A DNA stretch of 64,000 nt from Stenotrophomonas mori. Lineage in GTDB: Bacteria > Pseudomonadota > Gammaproteobacteria > Xanthomonadales > Xanthomonadaceae. The translations under genes and the position numbers were made by a program. The notes beneath the pieces are model-generated. The model did no database searches. It worked only from the letters and a program-made list of their open reading frames with translations, and was not told where the DNA came from. Every line of letters begins with the position of its first letter. The first letter of the stretch is position 1. The stretch lies in assembly GCF_023556335.1 (NCBI RefSeq), contig NZ_JAIKTS010000005.1, positions 62,001 through 126,000 of the forward strand. The letters are read 5' to 3'. Below, piece by piece: positions 8,950 through 17,360 of the stretch.

Positions 8950-10329
8950 TCAGTCGTCCGGCAGCACCTTGCCGGGGTTGAGGATGCCGTCCGGGTCCAG
9001 GGCCCGCTTGATCGCGCGCATCGCCGCCAGGGTGGCGGGCGTGAACGCCTGCGCCATGAAGTCGCGCTTGGCCAGGCCGATGCCGTGTTCGCCGGACAGG
9101 GTGCCGCCCAGGGCGAGGGTCAATGCGAAGACCTCCGGCAGCGCCGCGTGCGCGCGGGCGTTCTCGCCGGCGTCGTCCGGGTGGTAGAGGATGTTGACGT
9201 GCAGGTTGCCGTTGCCGGCGTGGCCGAAGGCGACGATGGGCAGCTCGAAGCGAGCCGACAGGGCCTGTACGCCGGCGACGAGCTCGGGAATGCGCGACAC
9301 CGGCACCACCACGTCTTCGTTGATCTTGCCGGGGGCGATGCTCTTCAGCGCGGGCGACAGCGCGCGCCGGGCCGCCCACAGCCGCTCGCGGGCGCCGCCG
9401 TCGGTGGCCACGTCCAGCGCCAGCAGGCCTTCGCCTTCGGCCGCCTGGGCCAGTGCATGCAGCACGTTGGGCAGGGTGTCGTCGTCGCCGTCGGCATCGA
9501 TCAGCAGCATCGCGCCGGCGTCGGGCACCTGTGCACCGTTGCGGCGCAGCAGCGCCAGGCTGCGGGCATCCATGAACTCCAGCATGGTGGGGGTGGCCGG
9601 CTGCGCCATGATCCGCGACACCGCGGCCGCGGCGCTCTCGGCGTCGCGGTACAGCACGCGCAGCCCGGCCTGCGCGCGCGGCCGGGCGGCCAGCTTGAGG
9701 GTGGCCTCGACGATCAGCGCCAGCGTGCCTTCGCTGCCGACGATCAGGTGGGTGAGGTCGTAGCCGGTGGCGTCCTTGGTCCACGGGCCGCCGCATTCGA
9801 TGAGCTCGCCGGTCCCGGTCACCGCCACCAGGCCGAGCACGTTGTCGCGGCTGGTGCCGTACTTCACCGCGCGCGGGCCGCCGGCGTTGGTGGCCAGGTT
9901 GCCGCCGATGCTGCAGCTCTCGAAGCTGGACGGGTCCGGCGGCCAGAACAAGCCATGCGGCTGCAGCGCCTGCTGCAGGTCGCCATTGAGCACGCCGGGC
10001 TCGACCACCGCGCAGCGGTCGCCGGGGCGCAGCGCGAGGATGCGGTTCATGCGTGCGAACGACAGGACCACCCCGCCGGCGGTCGGCACCGCCGCACCGG
10101 TGGTGCCGGTGCCCGCGCCACGGCCGACCAGCGCCACGCCATGCGCGCGGCAGGCGCGCACGATGGCCTGCACCTGCTCGCGGTTTTCCGGCAGTGCCAC
10201 GCCCAGCGGCAGCGCATGCCGCCAGGAGTTGTCCTGGGCATGCGCGGTCCGCGTGGCGGCATCGGTGCGCCAATGGTCGCCAAGCAGGCGCGAAAGGGTC
10301 TGGTCGAACGCAGGGGGCAGGGAGGGCAT
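8950..10329 (-). CDS. FAD-linked 2-hydroxyacid oxidase, GlcD/D-lactate dehydrogenase type
   Basis: The 459-residue protein has a PCMH-type FAD-binding domain (about 40-215; GRGAGTGTTGAAVP, CSIGGNLATNAGG, GYDLTHLIVGSEG) and an FAD-oxidase C domain (about 220-457; FGHAGNGNLHVNIL, SGEHGIGLAKRDF, DPDGILNPGK). It should oxidise a 2-hydroxyacid such as D-lactate or glycolate with FAD. The exact substrate and electron acceptor cannot be read from the sequence. No GlcE or GlcF partner is adjacent, which favours a single-subunit D-lactate or D-2-hydroxyglutarate dehydrogenase over glycolate oxidase. Confidence 0.9.
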   Translation of the reverse strand: MPSLPPAFDQTLSRLLGDHWRTDAATRTAHAQDNSWRHALPLGVALPENREQVQAIVRACRAHGVALVGRGAGTGTTGAAVPTAGGVVLSFARMNRILALRPGDRCAVVEPGVLNGDLQQALQPHGLFWPPDPSSFESCSIGGNLATNAGGPRAVKYGTSRDNVLGLVAVTGTGELIECGGPWTKDATGYDLTHLIVGSEGTLALIVEATLKLAARPRAQAGLRVLYRDAESAAAAVSRIMAQPATPTMLEFMDARSLALLRRNGAQVPDAGAMLLIDADGDDDTLPNVLHALAQAAEGEGLLALDVATDGGARERLWAARRALSPALKSIAPGKINEDVVVPVSRIPELVAGVQALSARFELPIVAFGHAGNGNLHVNILYHPDDAGENARAHAALPEVFALTLALGGTLSGEHGIGLAKRDFMAQAFTPATLAAMRAIKRALDPDGILNPGKVLPDD

Positions 10330-10461
10330 CGCAGGACGGTTGGACGGGGCGGGCGGTAGCGCCGGACCGATGTTAATCGAGAGCGGCGCCGGGCTGGGCC
10401 ATCGCCGCGGGCGGCGTGTCGCGCGCCACCGGCGACAGGCCGCCCGGGCGCATGGACCCGG

Positions 10462-10737
10462 TCACCGGGGAAGCGCTGGTGACACGTACAGCGCCTTGCC
10501 GCCGGCGACCAGCGCCAGCTGGCGGCCCACGTGTGGACGGGTCCGCTGCGCGCTCTGTTGCCGTGCGTCGGCGGTGAAGCGGAGATCGATCGCGGGCGCG
10601 TCGTCGTCGCTGGCGGCGAGGGGCCGCATGTCGATGGCGACGATGAGCGGATCGCCGAGATACAGCGGGGGCTCGGCACCGCTCGCGCGCGCCGCTGTCC
10701 GCCGCGGTCGTTCCGGGGGGAGGGGGGCGTCGGGCAT
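10462..10737 (-). CDS. Small SecD-head-like protein, possibly frameshifted
   Basis: This 91-residue ORF starts at a TGATG overlap with the yraN stop (10735-10739), which suggests it is translated as the last gene of the lpoA-yraN unit. Its second half (DLRFTADARQQSAQRTRPHV, then GRQLALVAGGKALYVSPAL) resembles the P1 head of SecD, where a G+LA+V.DGK+..AP pattern is typical. There is no signal peptide or membrane segment. It stops just after SPALPR. Moving one base at the CCCC run (about 10465-10468) would continue as VTGSMRPGG, similar to what follows that motif in SecD. Either the protein is genuinely short or one base was lost or gained. The homology is tentative. Confidence 0.5.
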   Translation of the reverse strand: MPDAPLPPERPRRTAARASGAEPPLYLGDPLIVAIDMRPLAASDDDAPAIDLRFTADARQQSAQRTRPHVGRQLALVAGGKALYVSPALPR

Positions 10738-11111
10738 CAGCCGTCGTCGGCGCGGAACGCATCGCGCAGCCAGTGCAGCCGTGGCGGTTCGCCGTCGGCT
10801 TCGACCACGTCGAAGCGGCAGGGGACCTGCGCATGCGCGGGGTGGGTGGACAGGTAGAGCTGCGCGGCCCGCAGCAGTCGGCGGCGCTTGCCGGCATCGA
10901 TCGAGGCGGCACCGCCGCCGAAGGTGCCGCCACGGCGGTAGCGGACTTCCACGAAGACCAGACTGCCGGCGGCCGGATCGAGCATCACCAGGTCGAGTTC
11001 GCCGCTGCGGTAGCGGACGTTGCCGGCCAGCCAGCGCAGGCCGGCATCTTCCAGGTGGCGGCGCGCGGCGGCTTCCACCGCCGCGCCGCGTGCGGCCCTG
11101 TCAGCGGCCAT
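10737..11111 (-). CDS. yraN: YraN/UPF0102 family endonuclease-fold protein
   Basis: The 124-residue protein has the UPF0102 pattern of a Holliday-junction-resolvase-like restriction endonuclease fold: [18 protein letters not shown], then [11 protein letters not shown] and [10 protein letters not shown] (the E-x10-D...EVR catalytic-type core), and [13 protein letters not shown]. Its cellular role is not established. The ATG at 11111 lies inside the 3' end of the lpoA-like gene (11-base overlap) and its stop overlaps the following small ORF. The lpoA-yraN order next to rsmI is conserved in gammaproteobacteria. Confidence 0.92.
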   Translation of the reverse strand: MAADRAARGAAVEAAARRHLEDAGLRWLAGNVRYRSGELDLVMLDPAAGSLVFVEVRYRRGGTFGGGAASIDAGKRRRLLRAAQLYLSTHPAHAQVPCRFDVVEADGEPPRLHWLRDAFRADDG

Positions 11112-12828
11112 CACCGATCGGCATCGGCAGGCCACCCTGGAAGGTGGACCAGGCCGGGGTGCGCAGCACGTTGCCGAAGCCGTCCAGGTGCAGGGTGCCG
11201 GTGGCGCCGGCCAGTCCGCCCTGGGCGCTGTTGGCCAGCTTCTCCAGGTAGGCGGACAGCTTCCAGGCATCGAAGCCGAACGCGAACAGGCGCGCGGCGC
11301 CGCCGCGCGCGGTGGGCAGGCGCGCGGCCAGGTCGCCGGCGGCCGGCAGGCCGGCCGCACCGCGCGCGGTCCAGGCTTCGCTGGGGAAGGCGATGCCGTC
11401 CAGTGCCATGTCCTCCTCGGCCTTGCCGGTGCCGGACACCAGCTGCGAGGTGCCCACGCGGGTGGCACCGCCGATTCCCGCCAGTGCCAGCTGCGGCGCC
11501 AGTGCCCGCGCCTGTGTGCCCTTCACGGCGAGGAACACCGCATCCACGGCCGCGGCCTCGCGCAGGCGTGCACCGATGTCGCCGGGGGCGTCGGCGATGG
11601 TGAGGCTGGCGGCGACCCTGCCGCCGCGCTCGGCGAAGCGCTCGGCGAAGGCGGCGGTGGCGCGGCGGCCGGTGTCGTCGTTGCTGCCGATCACCAGCAC
11701 ATTGCGGCGTTCGCGGGCGAGCAGGTACTCGGCGGCCATGATGCCGTCGTCTTCCGGCGCCAGCGAGAAGCCGGCGCTGCCGGGCGGCGGAGTGTCCTTG
11801 CCGCGGTTGAGCGCCAGCAGCGGCACCGGCAGCTGCTGGCGGCCGAACAGGGCATCGACCTCGTCGCGGCCGAGCGGGCCGACCACGAAGTCGGCGCCGC
11901 CGCCGACGGCCTTGTCATAGGCGGCGATGGCGCCGGCCGGGGTGCCGCGGGTATCGACGAAGTCTAGTTGCGGGCGGCGGCGGTGTTCGCCGTAGTAGCC
12001 GGCGAGCAGGCCGTCGCGCACGGGGGCCGCGGCGGTGGCGAGGTTGCCGCTCAGCGGCAGCAGCACCGCCATCTTCAGCGGCGGACGGTAGCCGTCGGCG
12101 TCGGCCGGGGGCCGCTTGCCGGTGTCCACCTGCCAGGCGGCGTCGCGGTCGAACGGGCGCGGCAGCGGCAGGCCGCGGCCGATCAGGGCGCGGCCTGCAT
12201 GGTTGTAGAGGGCGTCGCCGGCCGGCAGCGCGGCGCTGCGGCTGGCCAGGGTGGCATCGTCCAGGCCCGCCAGCAGGCGGGTGATGGCGCGCTGGTTGTC
12301 GCTGCGCGCAGTGCCCGACAGCAGTACCCCGGCACGGGCGCGGGCACCGGCGGCGGCGAACGCGTCGCCGCCGGCCTCCAGCGCCAGGCCCTGGGCCAGG
12401 TACCAGCGCGCCTGCTGCGCGGCGGCCAGCTCGTCCGGCTGTTGTGCGGCCAGTGCCTGCAGCGCCGCGGCCGGCTGCTGGTCGGCCAGGGCCAGTTCGG
12501 CGACCAGCAGCGCATGGCGCTGGCGGGTGGCGCCGCCCAGCTGGCGTGCCTGCACCTGCGGCAGCAGCATGCGCGCGCGGGCGTCGTCGCCGGCCTCGTG
12601 CCAGGCGAACGCGGCATCGGCGAGCAGCTGCGAACGGACGCTGCCGCGCGCCTGCGATGCTTCGGCCTCGAGCTGCTGCGCGGCGTCGCGCGGCTTGCCC
12701 TGCTCCAGCAGGACGAGGGCGGCCTGCTGCCCCGGTGACGCCACCGGCGCCAGGCCGGTGGTGGCGCAGCCGGCGAGCAGCAGGAGCGACAGCGCCAGGA
12801 CGGCGACCCGTGCGGTGGGCAGGTTCAT
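11101..12828 (-). CDS. lpoA: LpoA-type penicillin-binding protein activator lipoprotein
   Basis: LpoA is an outer-membrane lipoprotein that reaches through the periplasm to stimulate PBP1A. The 575-residue precursor starts [13 protein letters not shown] and has a lipobox LLLAGC (Cys about residue 20). A TPR-like helical region follows (about 30-230, Ala/Gln-rich) and then a periplasmic-binding-protein-like domain (about 245-570; [28 protein letters not shown]). It is divergent from rsmI with 66 bp between them, as in E. coli. The start at 12828 is chosen because it places the signal peptide at the N-terminus. Family membership is firm; function is inferred from the family. Confidence 0.88.
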   Translation of the reverse strand: MNLPTARVAVLALSLLLLAGCATTGLAPVASPGQQAALVLLEQGKPRDAAQQLEAEASQARGSVRSQLLADAAFAWHEAGDDARARMLLPQVQARQLGGATRQRHALLVAELALADQQPAAALQALAAQQPDELAAAQQARWYLAQGLALEAGGDAFAAAGARARAGVLLSGTARSDNQRAITRLLAGLDDATLASRSAALPAGDALYNHAGRALIGRGLPLPRPFDRDAAWQVDTGKRPPADADGYRPPLKMAVLLPLSGNLATAAAPVRDGLLAGYYGEHRRRPQLDFVDTRGTPAGAIAAYDKAVGGGADFVVGPLGRDEVDALFGRQQLPVPLLALNRGKDTPPPGSAGFSLAPEDDGIMAAEYLLARERRNVLVIGSNDDTGRRATAAFAERFAERGGRVAASLTIADAPGDIGARLREAAAVDAVFLAVKGTQARALAPQLALAGIGGATRVGTSQLVSGTGKAEEDMALDGIAFPSEAWTARGAAGLPAAGDLAARLPTARGGAARLFAFGFDAWKLSAYLEKLANSAQGGLAGATGTLHLDGFGNVLRTPAWSTFQGGLPMPIGDGR

Positions 12829-12894
12829 GCGGGATCCGTTCGACGGCATGCGGCGGTACCGGGTGGAGGACACGGTAGGATTCTACTCTTGACC

Positions 12895-13734
12895 ATGGAA
12901 AAACCGATGATGCCCGCTTCCAGCGCCACCCTGCATGTCGTCGCCACGCCGATCGGCAACCTGGGCGACCTCAGCCCGCGCGCGCAGGAGGTGCTGCGCA
13001 CGGTGGCGGCGATCTGCGCCGAGGACACCCGGCATACCGGCCAGCTGCTGTCGCAGTTCGGCATCGCCACCCCGCTGCTGGCCTTGCACGACCACAACGA
13101 GGAAGCGATCGCGGGACGCCTGGTCGCGCGCCTGTTGGCGGGCGAATCACTGGCGCTGGTGAGCGATGCCGGTACCCCGCTGGTCAGCGATCCGGGTTTC
13201 CGGCTGGTGCGTGCGGCGCGGGCTGCCGGTGTCCGGGTGAGTCCGGTGCCGGGCGCCTGCGCGGCGATCGCGGCACTGAGCGTGGCCGGGCTGCCCAGCG
13301 ACCGCTTCGTGTTCGAGGGCTTCCTGCCGGCCAAGGCCGCGGCCCGGCGCGAGCGGCTGCAGCGCCTGGCCGGCGAGACCGGCACCCTGGTGTTCTATGA
13401 ATCCTCGCACCGGATCGCCGATTCGCTGGCGGACATGGTGCAGGCATTCGGCGCGGCGCGGCCGGCGGTGGTGGCGCGTGAACTGACCAAGCTGTTCGAG
13501 ACCGTGCTCGACGGCGACCTGGAAGCGCTGCTGGCCGCCGTGCAGGCCGACGGCAACCAGCGCAAGGGCGAGTTCGTGGTGATGGTGCAGGGGGCCGGCG
13601 ACGATGAGGACGCGAAGGTCGCCGAGGGCCGCCGGCTCTACGCCAGGCTCAACGAGCACCTGCCGCCGTCCACCGCCGCCAAGCTGGCGGCCGACCTGAG
13701 CGGAGCGCCGCGCAAGGCCCTCTACGGAGGCTGA
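12895..13734 (+). CDS. rsmI: 16S rRNA (cytidine1402-2'-O)-methyltransferase
   Basis: RsmI 2'-O-methylates C1402 in the decoding centre of 16S rRNA with S-adenosylmethionine. The 279-residue protein has the tetrapyrrole-methylase fold signatures HVVATPIGNLGDLSPRA, ICAEDTRHT, LVSDAGTPLVSDPG and FYESSHR, and the C-terminal helical extension (LYARLNEHLPPSTAAKLAA). The ATG at 12895 is chosen; a TTG six bases upstream is in frame and possible. It is divergent from the lpoA-like gene. The next feature downstream is RNase P RNA. Confidence 0.95.
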   Translation: MEKPMMPASSATLHVVATPIGNLGDLSPRAQEVLRTVAAICAEDTRHTGQLLSQFGIATPLLALHDHNEEAIAGRLVARLLAGESLALVSDAGTPLVSDPGFRLVRAARAAGVRVSPVPGACAAIAALSVAGLPSDRFVFEGFLPAKAAARRERLQRLAGETGTLVFYESSHRIADSLADMVQAFGAARPAVVARELTKLFETVLDGDLEALLAAVQADGNQRKGEFVVMVQGAGDDEDAKVAEGRRLYARLNEHLPPSTAAKLAADLSGAPRKALYGG

Positions 13735-13858
13735 GACCGTGCCTGGCGGTGGGTGGGGGCGGCCGGCGGCCGATGGACAGTGATGGCTCCCTCCAGGAGC
13801 GGGCGGCGTTCGCGCGGCCTGTCCGGCAGCCCGTGTCCGCAAAGCGGGCGTGACGCTT

Positions 13859-13864
13859 TACAAT
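13859..13864 (+). promoter_or_regulatory. -10 element of the rnpB promoter
   Basis: TACAAT at 13859-13864 lies 8-9 bases before the expected 5' end of RNase P RNA (13873), the right distance for a sigma-70 -10 box. The -35 region about 17 bases upstream (near 13836) is poor. The position relative to the mature RNA is the main support. Confidence 0.6.
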
Positions 13865-13872
13865 GCGCACGG

Positions 13873-14224
13873 CGGAGTCGGCCGGGCAGTCGCGTCATCC
13901 TTTCGGGGGTGCCGAGGAAAGTCCGGGCTCCACAGGGCAAGGTGCCAGGTAACGCCTGGGCGGCGCGAGCCGACGGAAAGTGCAACAGAAAGATACCGCC
14001 TACGTCTCCTCCGGGAGGCCGGTAAGGGTGAAATGGTGCGGTAAGAGCGCACCGCGAGTCCGGCAACGGACCGGCACGGCAAACCCCACCTGGAGCAAGA
14101 CCAAATAGGGACCCATTGGCGTGGCCCGCGCCGGGTCCGGGTAGGTTGCTCGAGCGTCACGGTGACGTGGCGCCTAGAAGAATGACTGTCCACGACAGAA
14201 CCCGGCTTACAGGCCGGCTCCGCC
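13873..14224 (+). ncRNA. rnpB: RNase P RNA, bacterial type A
   Basis: This is the catalytic RNA that matures tRNA 5' ends. The conserved landmarks occur in order: GAGGAAAGTCCGGGCTCCAC (about 13914-13933), GGTGCCAGGTAACGCCTGG, AACAGAAAGATACCGCC, GGTAAGGGTGAAATGGTGCG, GGTAAGAGCGCACCG, AGCAAGACCAAATAGGGACC, then AGAAGAATGACTGTCCACGA followed by CAGAACCCGGCTTA. The 5' end GGAGTCGGCC pairs with the 3' GGCCGGCTCC (P1). Length, about 352 nt, is normal. It lies downstream of rsmI, its usual place in xanthomonads. Confidence 0.98.
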
Positions 14225-14225
14225 G

Positions 14226-14355
14226 CTTTCCCCGCCCGCTGGGCGGGAAAGGCCCCAATGTTTTGTACCGCCTCCGCGGTACAAAACATCGGGCCTAGGG
14301 CCCCTTGCCTTCCAGGACCCGCGCCTGTCGGCGCGCCCCCTCTATTAAAGGGGGC
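14226..14355. terminator. Three consecutive stem-loops after rnpB
   Basis: Three hairpins follow RNase P RNA. At 14226-14251 CTTTCCCCGCCC pairs with GGGCGGGAAAG (one bulge). At 14258-14289 there is a perfect 14-bp repeat, ATGTTTTGTACCGC, four bases (CTCC), GCGGTACAAAACAT. At 14335-14355 GCCCCCT pairs with AGGGGGC around a 7-base loop. None is followed by a clear T-run. The first is the likely rnpB 3' processing or termination signal; the second looks like a dispersed palindrome; the third could serve the convergent MFS gene. Confidence 0.6.
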
Positions 14356-14408
14356 TCTCCACCAGATTCATGGCTTGGCTTGCTTCGCATCGCGTTGGAG
14401 TTCCTGGC

Positions 14409-15647
14409 TCATTGCGCTTGCTGCTTGTCAGCGCGGGCCTGCATGGTCGATTCGGCCGTTTCGGCGATTGCCGTGTCCGCTCGCCTGCGGCCTAGCAGCA
14501 AGGGCAAGACCAGCAGGTTGGTGGCGGCGCCGACGGCCCAGACCAGGCCGGGCCAGGGACTGTGGCTGAGGGCATAGAGCGTGGTCACCAGCAAGGGGCC
14601 GGCGATGCCGATCAGGCTGGTGATGCCGGTCAGCGTGCCCTGCAGTTCGCCTTGCTGGTGATCGTCGATCCGGCGCGTGAGCATCGACTGCAGGGCCGGG
14701 GCAGCCAGGCCGCCGGCGGCGAACAACGGCAGCAGCAGGAACGGCACCCAGCCGGACAGGGCGAGGGACAGCAACAGCAGCCCCAGCGAATCGCCGGCCA
14801 GGCCGAGCAGCAGCGCGCGGCGCTCGCCCAGCCGGGCGACCAGCGGCGCGACGGCGAAGGCCTGGGTCACCGCATGGCACAGCCCATAGCCGGCCAGCGA
14901 CAGGCCGGCCACGGTCATGCTCCAGCCGAACCGGTCCTGGCCGTAGAGGATCCACAGGGTCGCCGGCCATTGTCCGACCAGGGTGACCACGGCGTATATC
15001 CCCAGCAACGGCGCCAGGCCCGGGCGGCGCGACAGGCGATGCAGGGCGGCGAAGGCATTCAGGCTGATCCGGCGATGTTCCGGGGGCCGGGCCGGGCGTG
15101 ACTCCGGCAACCGCCGCCAGACCAGCAGCAGGTTGAGGGCATTGAGCGCGGCGGCCAGCAGGAAAGGCGCGCGCAGCAGCCATTCACCGAGCAGGCCGCC
15201 CAGGACCGGTCCGGCGATGAGGCCGATGCCGAAGGCCGCGCCCATCTGTCCGAAGCGCGCGGCGCGCTGCCCGGGCGGGGTGATGTCGGTGAGGTAGGCC
15301 GCGGCCACCGCCATGTTGGCGCCGGTGACGCCGGCCAGCGCACGTCCCAGGTACAGCCAGGGCAGGCTCGGGGCGACGGCCATCAGTAGGTAGTCCAGCG
15401 CCGCACCGGCCAGCGAGACCAGCAGCACCCGGCGCCGGCCATGACGGTCGCTCAGGGCGCCCAGCAGCGGCGCGCAGAGGAACTGCATCAGCGCGTACAG
15501 CGAGAGCAGCGCGCCGTAGTGGAGGCTGTGCGGGGTCTCGGCGCCGGCCAGCTGCTGCAGCAGGCCGGGCAGGATGGGCAGGATCAGGCCGAGCCCGATG
15601 CCGTCGATCAGCAGCACCGCCAGCAGGGCGGACAAAGGCGTGCGCAT
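14409..15647 (-). CDS. TetA-like MFS drug efflux protein
   Basis: The 412-residue protein is a 12-helix major-facilitator antiporter close to tetracycline pumps. Like TetA it has IDGIGLGLILPILP in helix 1, LYALMQFLCAPLLGALSDR then HGRRRVLL (motif A between helices 2 and 3), ALDYLLMAVAP, LYLGRALAGVTGA and GAAFGIGLIAGPVLGG. It should exchange drug for protons across the inner membrane. The TetR-like gene lies divergently 73 bp away with two operator-like palindromes between, the classical tetA/tetR layout. Substrate is inferred; a chromosomal pump may export another compound. The start at 15647 gives the usual short N-terminus. Confidence 0.85.
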   Translation of the reverse strand: MRTPLSALLAVLLIDGIGLGLILPILPGLLQQLAGAETPHSLHYGALLSLYALMQFLCAPLLGALSDRHGRRRVLLVSLAGAALDYLLMAVAPSLPWLYLGRALAGVTGANMAVAAAYLTDITPPGQRAARFGQMGAAFGIGLIAGPVLGGLLGEWLLRAPFLLAAALNALNLLLVWRRLPESRPARPPEHRRISLNAFAALHRLSRRPGLAPLLGIYAVVTLVGQWPATLWILYGQDRFGWSMTVAGLSLAGYGLCHAVTQAFAVAPLVARLGERRALLLGLAGDSLGLLLLSLALSGWVPFLLLPLFAAGGLAAPALQSMLTRRIDDHQQGELQGTLTGITSLIGIAGPLLVTTLYALSHSPWPGLVWAVGAATNLLVLPLLLGRRRADTAIAETAESTMQARADKQQAQ

Positions 15648-15666
15648 GGGAGGTTGTAGCCACTCT

Positions 15667-15679
15667 CTATCGGCGATAG
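15667..15679. promoter_or_regulatory. tetO-like operator 1
   Basis: CTATCGGCGATAG is a perfect palindrome with a one-base centre. It differs from the classical tetO core (CTATCANTGATAG) only in the central bases. It lies 20 bases upstream of the MFS start, nearer the pump gene. It is the likely binding site of the divergent TetR protein. Confidence 0.75.
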
Positions 15680-15703
15680 GGTGGGCGCATTGTTCCACAC
15701 TAT

Positions 15704-15718
15704 CTATCGGTGATAAAG
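15704..15718. promoter_or_regulatory. tetO-like operator 2
   Basis: CTATCGGTGATAAAG carries the same CTATC...GATA half-sites as operator 1, with centres about 37 bases apart, and ends two bases before the tetR-like ATG. Two operators in the tetR/tetA divergent region are the classical arrangement for joint control of regulator and pump. Confidence 0.7.
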
Positions 15719-15720
15719 AA

Positions 15721-16362
15721 ATGGCCGGATCGAGGTCGCCGCGGTTGAGCCGCGAATCGGTGATGCGGGCGGCGCTGCAGCTGCTCGGCGAGGTCGGCAT
15801 CGACGGCCTGAGCACGCGCCGCCTGGCCGAACGCCTCGGAGTGCAGTCGCCGACCCTGTATTGGCATTTCCGCAACAAGGGCGAACTGCTGGCGGCCATG
15901 GCCGAGGCGATCATGCGCGAACGGCACCGGCAGCCGCTGCCGGCGCCCGGGCAGTCCTGGCAGGCGTGGTTCATCGCCAATGCGCACAGCTTCCGGCAGG
16001 CCCTGCTGGAATACCGGGACGGTGCGCGGCTGCATGCCGGAACCCGGCCGCGGGGAGAAGTGTTCGGCGACGTGGAGGCCAAGCTGGGCGTGCTGGTCGA
16101 TGCCGGCTTCGCACCGGCCCAGGCGATCGAGCTGCTGCTGGCGGTGAGCCGCTTCGTGGTCGGCTGGGTGCTGGAGGAACAGGCCGCGCCGGCCGCCGCG
16201 CCGGTCACCGGCGAGGCCCCCGATGCGGCACGCTATCCGCTTGCCGCCCAGGGATGGGCGGCCCTGGCGGAGGAGTCGGCCGACCAGGTGTTCGATCGCC
16301 AGTTGCGGCTGTTCGTGGCCGGTGCCGAGGCCATGGCCGGGCAGTCCCGCGGCGCCGGCTAG
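15721..16362 (+). CDS. TetR-type tetracycline-responsive repressor
   Basis: The 213-residue protein aligns along its length with Tn10-class TetR. The helix-turn-helix (about 27-50) reads GLSTRRLAERLGVQSPTLYW. The residues that contact tetracycline-magnesium in TetR(B) have counterparts: His69 (H64), Asn87 (N82), Phe91 (F86), His105 (H100, in LHAGTRP) and the glutamate of VLEEQ (E147). That is stronger evidence for true tetracycline sensing than a generic TetR-family match. The ATG at 15721 follows operator 2 directly. Its stop overlaps the stop of the convergent NRDE gene in a CTAG. Confidence 0.88.
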   Translation: MAGSRSPRLSRESVMRAALQLLGEVGIDGLSTRRLAERLGVQSPTLYWHFRNKGELLAAMAEAIMRERHRQPLPAPGQSWQAWFIANAHSFRQALLEYRDGARLHAGTRPRGEVFGDVEAKLGVLVDAGFAPAQAIELLLAVSRFVVGWVLEEQAAPAAAPVTGEAPDAARYPLAAQGWAALAEESADQVFDRQLRLFVAGAEAMAGQSRGAG

Positions 16363-17117
16363 AACGCGATCCGGGTCTCGTCCAGCCGCTCGCCCCCGGG
16401 TCCGAAGCGGCGTTCGCAGATGAAGCCATGGCCGTCGGCGTCGAGCGCCAGTACGGTGCTGGCGCGGGTGCCGTAGGCCGGGCCACGGATGAACGCCGCC
16501 GCAAGGTGCCGCTCCAGCGGCGGCGCGATGCCGGTGGCAGGCAGCGCGCTGTCGTCCGGCCGCCACTCGTCGGCCAGGGCATTCCACAGCCCGTCCAGCG
16601 GCGCGTCGTCCAGTGCCAGCCAGCGTTCCAGTGCCGTGGTCAGCCGCCGGGTCTTCGGCCAGGGCGGCTCCAGCGCGCCGTTGGACATGCCGTGCACGCC
16701 GGGGGCCAGTGCGCGCCGCGACAGCGGGTGGTTGCCCAGGTAGTGGCAGGCCGTGGCATCGGCCAGCAGCAGGTTGAAGGGGGCGTAGTCGGCGGCGCGG
16801 GGCGCCAGGGCATCGGCCGTGGCGCCGGCTCCGGCACCCGGGCTGGCCAGGTAGTCCGCCACCAGCGCACCGCGGGAGGGGCCGCCGGCCGCGGCGCCTG
16901 GCGCACGGACATTGGTGACCACGGCCGCCCGGCCGTGGCCGTCGGTCCCCATCCAGGTGCCGCCCGAGCGCAGGTCGCGGCCGGCGATGACTCCGCCGGC
17001 CGGTGGCTCCCAGCGCGACAGCCCGGCGCTGGGCCGGTCGTGGAACTCGTCGCGGTTGCCGGCCATGAGCAGGCGCCAGCGGGGGTGGCACTTCCAGGCG
17101 AGGGTCACCAGGCACAT
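16359..17117 (-). CDS. NRDE (TANGO2) family protein
   Basis: The 252-residue protein begins MCLVTLAWKCHPRWRLLMAG then NRDEFHDRP, the diagnostic Cys2 and NRDE motif of the TANGO2/NRDE family. The family fold resembles Ntn hydrolases, with Cys2 becoming N-terminal after Met removal, but no enzymatic activity is established; eukaryotic TANGO2 has been linked to haem and lipid handling. Other matches include GGTWMGTDGHGRAAVVTNVR and SNGALEPPWPKTRRL. The start at 17117 is fixed by the MC motif. It is divergent from the dcw cluster and convergent with the TetR-type gene. Confidence 0.88.
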   Translation of the reverse strand: MCLVTLAWKCHPRWRLLMAGNRDEFHDRPSAGLSRWEPPAGGVIAGRDLRSGGTWMGTDGHGRAAVVTNVRAPGAAAGGPSRGALVADYLASPGAGAGATADALAPRAADYAPFNLLLADATACHYLGNHPLSRRALAPGVHGMSNGALEPPWPKTRRLTTALERWLALDDAPLDGLWNALADEWRPDDSALPATGIAPPLERHLAAAFIRGPAYGTRASTVLALDADGHGFICERRFGPGGERLDETRIAF

Positions 17118-17332
17118 GTGCCGGAGTGTGCCGGTTTGCGCAGTCGGCGGCCATGGGGGGCTGAACGCCGGCCGGACCGGTGCCGGAATTTCACACCACC
17201 TCCACAGCACTGAATTTTATGGAAATCTCAAAATTTGAGACGAAACAGCAACTTGTGGATAAGGTTTGAACAAATCTCTAAACATTGGCGCAAGCCATTG
17301 ATGTGAATGGTGATTTTGCTTGAGGAAAATTG

Positions 17333-17360
17333 TTGACAACCTTTTGGTCGCTGCTAAGGT
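17333..17360 (+). promoter_or_regulatory. Probable mraZ (dcw) promoter
   Basis: A perfect -35 box TTGACA (17333-17338) is followed after 16 bases by TAAGGT (17355-17360), a fair -10 match. Transcription would start near 17367, about 85 bases before the mraZ GTG, and the start region overlaps the GTGGT repeats proposed as the MraZ operator. This is the best sigma-70-like pair in the window. Confidence 0.7.

Noticed and set aside
14258..14289. Perfect palindrome taken as an insertion-sequence end
   Set aside because: There is no transposase, no second copy in the window and no target duplication.
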